Assembly (NCBI GenBank): GCA_028564705.1
Contig: JAPXFQ010000351.1
Span: 2,604,001-2,668,000, forward strand
Direction: 5' to 3'
DNA length: 64,000 bases
Source of the DNA: Apricaphanius iberus
Lineage: Eukaryota; Chordata; Actinopteri; Cyprinodontiformes; Aphaniidae
In this document: piece after piece, positions 55,661-64,000 of the stretch
Numbering within the stretch: position 1 is the stretch's first letter
Layout: the number at the start of each line of letters is the position of its first letter
The notes under the pieces: model-generated
What the model was told of the DNA's origin: nothing
Database searches by the model: none
The model's input: the letters and a program-made list of their open reading frames with translations, nothing else
Program-made: the position numbers and the translations under genes

Positions 55661-56344
55661 TCCTCAATGTTTGACAGTTTATATTAAGTGTTTGGATTTT
55701 GCCAACAAGGCACTATGCATGATGGACAGACTTCTCTACTTTCTTCTAAACTATTCAGACATTTTTACTGAAATCGTGTGGTTCCTTTTGTAAACCTAAC
55801 TCATGCTGCCATTTTCTTCCAAAACAAAAAAGCTTTCATTTAGCAACTCTTCAAAACCATCAATACCTGTTCAGTCTTTTTTTTTATGTTGAACTTTAAC
55901 AGCTATTAATTAGAACTATGTAACAACTGAGACCTGTTAACTCTGAAATGTTGCACTGGTACTGGCTGATGTCTTTCCTTCTTAGCATTAGGCTACCCAA
56001 ACATGATTGCTTCACATCAGCAAAGTGATCGATCTCCTGATTTTGTAGACATATTGATTAAATTAATCTAATAAAGTTCAAAGGATGAGCAGCACATAGT
56101 TAGTACATCTCTCTTGAAATTCTCTGAAAAGAGGAAGGAATTATTTTAAAAGAAAGTCTGTAGAATCTCCTGTAGAGCTTACTTATGTAAAAGTGATCAT
56201 TCCTGTAGCTTCTTTACATTTTATCACATTATATTAACATACATCAGTGTATTTTGTGGGATTCTAAATGACTGACCAACGCAAAGTAGAGCGCAATACA
56301 AAGTGAAAGTAAATGGTTATAATGGATTTATGATTTTCAATTGG
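55661..56344. other. spacer, nothing identified
   Basis: No motif recognised. Confidence 0.4.
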
Positions 56345-56462
56345 CCCTGTGATGGACTGGCCAGGGTGTACCCCGCCTTTCGCCCGTTGACAACTGGAGA
56401 TAGGCACCAGCCCCCCCACGACCCCTGGAGGACTAAGTGGTTCAGAAAACGGATGGATGGAT
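56345..56462 (+). mobile_element. SINE 3'-half fragment
   Basis: GTGATGGACTGGCCAGGGTG, CGCCCGTTGACAACTGGAGA and terminal ATGG repeats match the 3' half of the SINE at 17533-17882. The A/B box half is missing. Confidence 0.8.
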
Positions 56463-58617
56463 TCTCAACTGGTGTTTCTTTTTCTTCTTTTACAAATGAA
56501 ACTCTGACAAATGTGGAGTTCACTGGTATTCCACCTCTTCCCAATTCTTCAAGATGATCTGCATTCTTAATTTTTCAACCACATAAATCATTTTCTGTTT
56601 AGTCTTTCATAAGACTACCTACTTCTACACGTTTTTTTCTAATTTTCTCATACAAAACTCTAAAGGCTTTTTAGGACAGCAGCATGACGCAGACTTATTT
56701 ACACACAAGTGGACTCCTGTTTACTCCTGTTCAATACTTCTGAAGGTATTTAAAAGTTTTAGGGGTAAAGAAAACAAGCCAGAATACACATGTATCCCAC
56801 TTTTTGTCACTGTATTTGTACATTATTTGGAAAAAAGGCGTGTGCTTTCCTTCAACTCTTCTGTTTCTGTTCTCTGTATATTTTTACAAACAAATTTCCC
56901 CTTGTGGGACAAGTATCCATCCATTCATCCATCCATCCATCCATCCATCTATCCATCTGGAGTTCCCTTTTTGCGCGTGTGGACTGGGCTGAAACAGCTG
57001 GGAACTCAAGGTGACAAAGTAACAGGACCACACCGCGTCCATCTTTGCCACATCTCCTACTTCATTGGGAAGAACAACTATAAATAACAGCACAATAATT
57101 TATCCTACTGTCCGTATTTATGTAATTTACAATAGTTATTTTAAATTGTTCAAATCAAGCTTTATGTTCATATCTTTAAAAAACCTGTAAATAGTAATGC
57201 AACTATTAATAAAATGACTCAATGATATTCACTATTTGTTTTAATCAAATTATTCATAACAACCACCACACAACTAAATAACCAAGTTGACAAAAACATA
57301 AATTGACAAAAAGAAAACCATCTAGTCTATCTATTCAGTCCTTCCTCTTCACTCCTCAGACTCCCTTTGCTACTTCATGGCCAAAACAAGAAATAAAGAA
57401 GCCTAGTTTACAAACAGCAACACAACAGTCTTTAGGAAAAGTATGTTTATTAACATGATCAGTCATAAATGATGTATTCATTGCTCTGTTACACATGTTG
57501 ATACAGTGTTTTAAATAACCTAATTTGTTTTTAACCACCAAGGGGGACATTTCCCTGCAGATCCTTCCTCTCCAGAATAAAGTAGATAGAAAATTGATAA
57601 AGAGGAGGAACATAGCAACTATGTTATTTCGTGAATGCAAAACTTTCTATAGCTTTTACAGCAGAACATGTGCTGGTTCTGTGAGATCACAGGTTCTGTT
57701 GTGTTTGAGGCCTAATAAGACTAAAAAGCATAAGGTGTGTAACTGGATTTATTTTTTAACCTTTAACCCACCATAAGCCAATGTTGCCCTGGTAAAGCAG
57801 TAATGTCTCCTAAAAAGAGTTATCTTTTTGCTTTATTTGCAAAAAACAAAAATACCTGTATGTAAACGGGGCAATAAACAGAGAACCATTAAACCACCAT
57901 ACAAGCACGTTTACAAGTGATGGTTAGCTAAATAATATCAAAATACATGTCTATGCTAACTACAAACGTTATGCAACACAACCACTTAAAGTTTTGAATT
58001 TTTGTACTGCAAGATTTTAACATTTTTGCATTTAAAACTGTACTCCTATCCCACTTTGCCTTCCGCTTCGTCAGCCATTGTTGCTAGAACAAAAATCTCC
58101 TATTTGGCCTGCAATGCATCTTGGGATATGGAGAGCAGTGAAGGATACACCGGACCTATCCTTCAAATCAGGGAAAAGAAGGCTGGATTCATGGGCCACA
58201 TTTGAAGAAGGTCTCTAATTTGGACAGGCTTGGCCACACCTCTGTAACGTAATTAGCCTTAAAATCCGGCCTTCGAAGGATGCAGCCAATGAATTTGGAC
58301 ACACCCAGTGTCAGTCAATAAATGCAGGTGGTAGGATGATGATGTGTTGGAGCACAATGAGCATCAAAATAACTCTCTGAAAGGTGACTTTTATTTTTTC
58401 TCACGCTAAATCCTTTGTTGGACGTTTTCATCCATGGCCGTTTGGAAAAACTGACTGGGTGACATGTCAATTATGTATTGTTATCAAATGTATATTATAT
58501 TATAAAGCAAGTTTATAATTTTGCACATGCATGTGTTAGCTTGGTGGTAGCATAGGGGTATTGACTATGTTTAAAAAAAATAAAGACTAAACCAAGTATG
58601 GCTGCCATTACTCTAGG
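56463..58617. other. intergenic with ATCC microsatellite
   Basis: ATCC tetranucleotides occupy about 56915-56957, which accounts for the overlapping His/Pro/Ser frames there. A GC-balanced block at 58045-58310 (CGAAGGATGCAGCC near 58275) may be a MITE, but no paired end was found. Nothing else recognised. Confidence 0.4.
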
Positions 58618-58644
58618 CTTAAATCTACACCGTTTCTTATTTTT

Positions 58645-58800
58645 GACTCGACTTGAACTGGAAGATTTTTGGGACTTGGACTAGGCTTGTAGAACCTGGC
58701 AACTTGACTTGAACTTGAAACTTGTGTGACTTGGACTCGAACACTAAGAACTTGAGTGTGACTTGAGCTCGATAGTGGATGACTTGAACACAACAACACA
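58645..58800. repeat. degenerate ACTTGACT/GACTTGGACT repeat
   Basis: Many copies of ACTTG-containing words (GACTTGGACT, ACTTGACTTG, GACTTGAACA) over about 150 bases, like the ends of a fish MITE family with internal short repeats. Boundaries are unclear. Confidence 0.4.
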
Positions 58801-59462
58801 ACTTTATATTTATGTTCTGTTATAGGCCTGTCTGTAAACTGAATAATTTCAACTTCTAAAGCCTGGATAAAATATGTTGAAGAAAGTTAAAGATTATCTT
58901 ACACCATCTGACATTTCTTCTGCTTAAAAGTAGAAATGTCTGGCCTGAACACCTCAGGTCACTGTAAAAGCAACTTTCTCTGATCTCTGTTACTCAGAGT
59001 TACCATCAGAGACACTGTCATTTCCTGAGAGGCCACCTATAAGTCCTTGCCAGCGGGTCACCTTTGCTAATGGCTTCAGTGTGAAGGATGTGAGAGCATT
59101 GGTACTTGTGAAACTGGAAGATCAGTGGGAGTCTGGAAAGGAGCCACTGTGCTCCCTAATTGCCATGAAAGCTCTGTCTAGTTTGGTTTATGGAGTGGCA
59201 GGAGGGACTGGTACCGTCATAGAGATTTTGTTAGGCTTCCTTTCTCCCAACCACCCCCTCCAAAAGCTTGAGGAGGTGGGATGCAAATTAGCACCAGATG
59301 GAAGTGGCATAACAGTGTTGTGGGGGAGAAGGAGGAGGGGGACAGTGTTATTGTTTTGGCAACTGCAAAAGTTTTAATCTCCCGTAACCGAGTAAATGGC
59401 TAAAATATTTTTTTTCTATTCAGATGTAAATATTACAGTCCATAATAATCGGGTTAGGCAAT
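58801..59462. other. spacer with unsupported 98-aa frame
   Basis: The frame at 59081-59377 has no recognised motif, and its Arg/Gly-rich end lies in a purine-rich stretch. I do not call it a gene. Confidence 0.35.
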
Positions 59463-59824
59463 GCACGGCAAGACAATTATATTTCTATAGCACACTTTTA
59501 ACACATTTGGTGGTAAAGAAAGCAAACATACGATAAAATCATAGAAAGTAAAAACAACATTCTGAAAATTAAAAACAGCAATTAAGTATAAAACATGAGA
59601 ATCAATAAAAGAAAACATTTAGCATTTGATTAAAAACAGCAATATAGGCAAAGCATTAAAATAAAATGTATGTAAAAAATGTTTGTTAGAACATTACTCA
59701 AAGGCAGCTCTAAACAGTAGATTAGTGGGGCATGGAAACTGAAAGCTGCTTCTCCATGTTTGGTTCTAAATCTAGGGATGTTTAGTGAACTAGAGTTGGA
59801 GGACCTGAGTGGTCTGCTGGGTTG

Positions 59825-60200
59825 GTATAGTGCAGTTTTTCTCAATTATTTTCTGACATGCTCCCCCAGAGAACAGAAATGTTTTCAAGCCCCTCCCAAC
59901 CGTCCAGCTGGACTGATGTCTAAAAATATTTTACTTCTAATTTTACAAACCACTGGCCCCGGCATACTTAATACAAAGTGTAGCGATTACGAAAAGAGAT
60001 TAATTAAATAAGTTGCAACTTTTCACAAATTTAACAGTGCTGTGTTTCAAGCATTTCCCCTCATATTTAATGAACAAATACATCTCAAGTGTAAAACGAA
60101 GAATCTCATAATTTTCATATTATAAAAGAAAATATCTAGCTCTGTGCCCTCCAGGCCAAAGGGGGGCGCGCCCCACTATTTGAGAAGCACTGGTATGGTG
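59825..60200. mobile_element. Charlie-like hAT MITE nested in LINE E, 8-bp target duplication
   Basis: The element spans 59833-60192 (360 bp). The left end is CAGTTTTTCTCAATTATTTT, and the right end inverted is CAGTGCTTCTCAAATAGTGG, close to the CAGTGGTTCTCAAA terminus of Charlie-type hAT elements. Flanks are GTATAGTG (59825-59832) and GTATGGTG (60193-60200), an 8-bp duplication with one mismatch. No coding capacity. Confidence 0.82.
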
Positions 60201-61355
60201 ACAGCAGGTCTTCAACATACTTTGGTGCTAAACCATTTAGTGATTTATAAACTAGTAGGAGTATTTTAAAGTCTATTCTCTGAGTTACAGGAAGCCAGTG
60301 GAACTGCTTTAGAACTGGGTGATGTGTCCTACTTTCCTCGTTCTCGTGAGGTAACGAGCAGCAGCGTTCTTGATCAGCTGCAGCTGTCTGTTTGCCTTTT
60401 TAGGTAGACCTGTGAGGACACTGTTGCAGTAATCTATCCAACTAAACATGAACGCATGGATGAGTTTTTCAAGGTCCTCTTGTGACATCATTCCTTTAAT
60501 CCTAGAAATATTCTTTATGCCATAGAAGGTTGACTTTGTTATTGCCTTGACCCTGGAGATTCAGGTCTGAGCACATTATTACACCTAAATTATGGACCTG
60601 ATCAGAAGTTTCTAGTTGTATCAACTGAAGCTGTGTGCTGATTCTTGATCATTCCCCTTTAGGGTCCAAAAATAACTACTTCAGTTTCGAATATTTTCCG
60701 TATTTAACTGAATTTTTATGTATGTATTGAACAGAAGGGGTCAGAGGATGGAACCCTCGGGGACCCAACATGTGATTTCTCTTTGTTCTGATGTGAAATT
60801 TCCTATTGACAAAAATAGTTTCCTGTTGTTTAGGTAAGACTCCAACAAGCTAAGTACTGTATCAGAGTCTAACCCAGCTCTCCAGTCGTTCCAGTAGTAT
60901 TTTGTGATCAACAGTGTCAAATGCTGCACTGAGGTCCAACAGGACCAGAACTACAGTTCTTCCACAATCTGTGGCATGTGGATGTCATTGAAAACTTTGA
61001 CGAGGGGAGTCTCAGTGCTGTGATGATCATTGAAACCAGACTGAAAATTATCAAATCAGTCGGTCATTGTTAGGAATTTTTTCCATTGTTGAAACAGCTT
61101 TTTCAATAATTTTGTTGATGAATGGGAGATTAGAGATTGGCCCTATAGTTCTGCATTAATGTATTGTCCAGGTTGTTTTTCTTTAATAGGGGTTTGATAA
61201 CTGCTGTTTTGAGGACCTGGGGGAAGACACCTGACAGAAGAGATGTGTTAATTATTTGAATCAGATTTGACTGAATGGCAGGGAGAACTTTCTATTGAGG
61301 CAGCAAGAGGAGGAGCTCAGTTGTTTAATAATTTAATCAAAGTGTGATTGGTTAA

Positions 61356-61561
61356 GTTTTTTTTGTTTTTTTTGTTTTTGTGGGGGTGTTTGGTGGTGGG
61401 TTTGGTGTGTGTTTTGTTTTTTTGTTTTTGTGTTGGTTTTGGGTGGTGGGTGTGTTGGGTGTGTTTTGGGTTGTTGTTTTTGTTGTGTTGTTTTTTTTTG
61501 TTGTTTGGGTGTTTTTTTTGTTTTTTTTTTTGTGTTTTGTGTTTTGTTTGTGGTGGTTTTT
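61356..61561. repeat. 206-bp tract composed only of G and T
   Basis: From 61356 to 61561 the plus strand has no A or C. It mixes T runs with GGG-containing words (GTGGGGGTGTTTGGTGGTGG, GGGTGGTGGGTGTGTTGGG). It lies within LINE E, replacing or interrupting the linker-RT junction. All frames on both strands here (KKNKKN-rich or FVFF-rich) are compositional artefacts. Confidence 0.9.
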
Positions 61562-61800
61562 CATTTTCTCTATGTCGCACCACTCTCTTTTTTTCATGGA
61601 GACTTCCTTCTAGCTGAGACTACTTCAGCTTTAGTTGGGGCAATGGTATCAATGATGTCTTAAACTTTTGAGAGCAGCTTGTTTACTGACTCTGTGTTGG
61701 AGGATGAAGAGGATTTAATCTATATAAAACCCAAGGCAAAATTAAACTTTAGCTTTTTTTCCTATGATACATCAGTTCTGTTACCTTGAAAGTGATCGCG

Positions 61801-64000
61801 GCCAAGCAAGTGAGGCCCGTGCCTTTATATCCCGGAGAGCGGTGAGAGATAAATGGATGGAGACTAAATTAAGAGGGAAAGGTTGACAAAGGGCCTGCCT
61901 TGTTGTGCTGTTTGTTAATCATTCTCTACCCCCTCTGGCCTCAATAAAGCAGAATAAAAGAACATAAAAGAACAATTTAGATAGGCCCAGCTGTGAATAA
62001 GCAACCCATCATCCAACACAATAGACCAGTGCTCACTATAATTCAGCTTGTGATCGCAGACACGCCCCCTCTCTTGCCACGACTTTGTTAAAGGCATCCG
62101 TCAGGCATATAATCCCCTCTACCCTCCCCTCTTGCATAGCCAGATGGTCAAAATCCATACTTCCCTGCCAGGCCAGGAGGAAGATCGGCAAGGCCCAATT
62201 CCACATGCCTTCATTGCTCATTACTGACCAGAAGCGGCCCACCACCAATTAAGCTCAGCTTTGTTGAGATGGGGTGCAATAGTTAAGCAATCCATGAGGA
62301 TGTTTTTGCACCTGGGGAGCCTACCTGTTACAGACCCTGACCCATCAGTCTCACAGAGAGGGAGAGGCCCAGCTGGTTGGATTCATTGGGCCATGGCACA
62401 GTTATTTTAGCTGCCTTCAGGGGCTCTATTGCAAGATGCACCTCATTGAGTTCAAATGCAAAATTTATAGACTTTTTTATTTTATTTCAGGACACAAGTT
62501 TAAAGTGTAGCGCTTATGAAAAGAAAAGCAGTGGAAACTAAAGCATGGACACTTTATTAATTTCTCACAATTTCATTCAGAGAAAAAATGTGCATTATTC
62601 CTGATGGACCATAAATTATATTTATGATTTAGGAGATTTGGATTTCTGTTCATCGACCATTAACAAGCTCATTATATATTCACTATATCTACTTTTGTCA
62701 TTTGTGCACAGAGGATAGCTTTTTTTAGCATGACAAAGCAGCTCAAAAAGACAAAGCTTGACTGTTTTTGTTAATAATTGTGGTTTTGTAAAAAGCTGAC
62801 TTATAAATATTATGCAGGGGGGTTCTTGATGAATGCCTATTAAACTAACTAGTGCTTGCCATTGATTTTTCCCTCTAAATGCATACCCTCTTTGAAGTGG
62901 GCTGTCTGCTGAGCTAGGCACTGTGGGAAAGCAATCAAGCCAAAAAAGTTCTCTCCTCCCTTAAATTCTGAGGCTCACAAATAATCGCAAATCTCTTTTT
63001 TCTCCTCTCCAATCAATATGACAGAGACCTCTTAACTTATGCGCGGCAAAGATTCTCCCTCAGTCCATGATTGGAGTGAGCTCCAAAGTCCAGTCTAAAC
63101 TGATTGTGAGATTCTCAGTCAATCTCAGAGAATACTGCTGGATCTTTACCAGGCAGGTCTCATCAGAGCTCGTTGCAGTCTCCAGGAAGCACTTGTAAAA
63201 GGTAGCAGCTAAGAGCACTGGGAGCTTTGAGGGAGCAGCCGGGACCTGGGCTTACCAAAATTACCACCCTCAGTGTGGAGAGGTGGGCTCCACTTATAAC
63301 ACTAATGCATATTTAAATGAGTGTTTTGCATTGATCTGCATTAATCTGAAAATAAAAAGAATATGAAAATAAGTGCAGAATGAAAATTTGTATATGACAG
63401 TGTTGATGGAAATTCATGAGATGCAAATACAGGCTAAATGACAGGTCTTTCTTTTCATTCTAAATATCCATGGGGCTGTGGCTAATTTGGCTTTTGTTGT
63501 GCAATTATCCAGAGTTTGTTCAGGGTTTAGCTTTTCCTTGCGTGAGGTGCAGCCAATGCTTTGTTTAACTTCCTCCTCTCATGGCCCTGCATGTAACTTC
63601 AAACCTCTGGAGATCAGATAATCCCCAGTCTGAAGCATATTGGTTCTGTCAATCCCAGTTATGCAGTCTGCTATCTGACTGCTGATTAGCTCAACCAGGT
63701 TTACATGGAGACAAAAAGATTTCACTTGGTGTTAAAGGCTTGTCTGGGTAGAAGCTATTATGGCTTATACCTTGCAGGCAGTCCAAATGCTTTGAAGTTG
63801 ACTTTGAAGTTATGAGGCAATTGGAGGAAATAAGGAAATTACCAGCAGGGTTGCTGGACAGCCCGTTTGAGAGAGACATGATTGGACACAGTTTCCTACA
63901 GTGAAATGATGGCCATTTCACTCTGGGGGCCTCTCCTTATGGCCAACCAGCTAAATGTATGGTAGATAGATACCAATTATGGCACTTTGGCACATGGGCA
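61801..64000. other. intergenic, nothing identified
   Basis: No repeat, RNA or gene recognised. Composition is more balanced than the AT-rich spacers elsewhere. Blocks such as 62000-62280 and 63060-63260 look single-copy and could be conserved non-coding DNA. The minus frames 62622-62921 and 63691-63921 show no family motif. Confidence 0.4.

Larger units (their letters stand above)
59463..61800 (-). mobile_element. L2-type LINE, copy E (minus strand)
   Basis: Minus-strand reading from about 61790 down: linker text IDTIAPTKAEVVSARR near 61640, FPQVLKTAVIKPLLKK near 61200, LPFINKIIEKAVSTMEK near 61100, FDTVDH-type text near 60925, YYWNDWRAGLDSDTVLSLLE then SYLNNRKLFLSIG (60890-60790), VPEGSIL (PQGS motif) near 60745, LEKLIHAFMFSWIDYCNS near 60450, NAAARYLTRTRKVGHITQ near 60350, then YQPSRPLRSSNSSSLNIPRF near 59800, and a tail near 59465. 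It contains a hAT MITE (59833-60192) and a G/T-only tract (61356-61561). It is decayed throughout and belongs to a different subfamily from copies A-D. Confidence 0.82.

Noticed and set aside
56790..57093. Ser/Ile/His/Pro-repeat proteins
   Set aside because: Direct translation of the ATCC microsatellite at 56915-56957.
59081..59377. 98-codon open frame
   Set aside because: No motif, an isolated frame with an Arg/Gly-rich end from purine-rich DNA, and no splice context.
61317..61663. Lys/Asn-rich and Phe/Val/Cys-rich frames
   Set aside because: They are translations of the G/T-only tract and its complement.

Overview
The window looks like teleost fish nuclear DNA. It is AT-rich with scattered GC-rich islands, has no bacterial-style gene packing, and is full of vertebrate and fish repeat classes: L2/CR1-type LINEs, hAT, PIF/Harbinger-like and Tc1-like DNA transposons, a tRNA-like SINE, solo LTRs and microsatellites. 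The species cannot be named from this sequence. I found no convincing multi-exon host gene. Almost every recognisable coding stretch belongs to a transposable element, mostly broken.

Layout. 1.6-3.2 kb: LINE copy A (minus). 4.06-6.1 kb: LINE copy B (plus), with a 307-residue open RT segment and a captured antisense piece of 28S rRNA. 6.8-7.26 kb: truncated TTA-target MITE (family 2). 7.27-10.59 kb: decayed 3.3-kb DNA transposon with long inverted ends, a transposase-like relic and a nested Harbinger-like MITE (family 1). 11.1-12.3 kb: minus-strand LINE copy F with esterase-type ORF1 and endonuclease. 12.49-15.78 kb: hAT element with a perfect 8-bp target duplication, a ZMYM/TTF-like first exon and two nested elements. 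17.5-18.1 kb: SINE and a probable Tc1-like relic. 19.9-20.3 kb: solo LTR. 20.9-22.6 kb: internally deleted minus-strand LINE H that keeps an open ORF1. 23.5-30.7 kb: near full-length LINE C (ORF1, endonuclease, RT), split by a solo LTR, a hAT element and a family-1 MITE, with a rearranged 3' end. 33.4 kb: Tc1 transposase fragment. 40.1-43.0 kb: Harbinger transposase fragment, then LINE copy D carrying two MITEs. 44.1 kb: splice-bounded integrase-like exon. 45.6-59.4 kb: comparatively repeat-poor, with LINE/SINE tails. 59.5-61.8 kb: minus-strand LINE E containing a Charlie-like hAT MITE and a 206-bp G/T-only tract. 61.8-64 kb: nothing identified.

The window is best read as layered insertions. 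Because the LINEs recur, several insertions have an empty-site counterpart in the same window, so boundaries and target duplications can be read directly. The most interesting points are the antisense 28S segment inside LINE B; three LINE copies (A, B, D) starting within a few bases of each other, which suggests a fixed-length mini-LINE; LINE C and D sharing a frameshift and a MITE insertion site; an ORF1-only LINE derivative; and the long-TIR transposon with an unclassified transposase.
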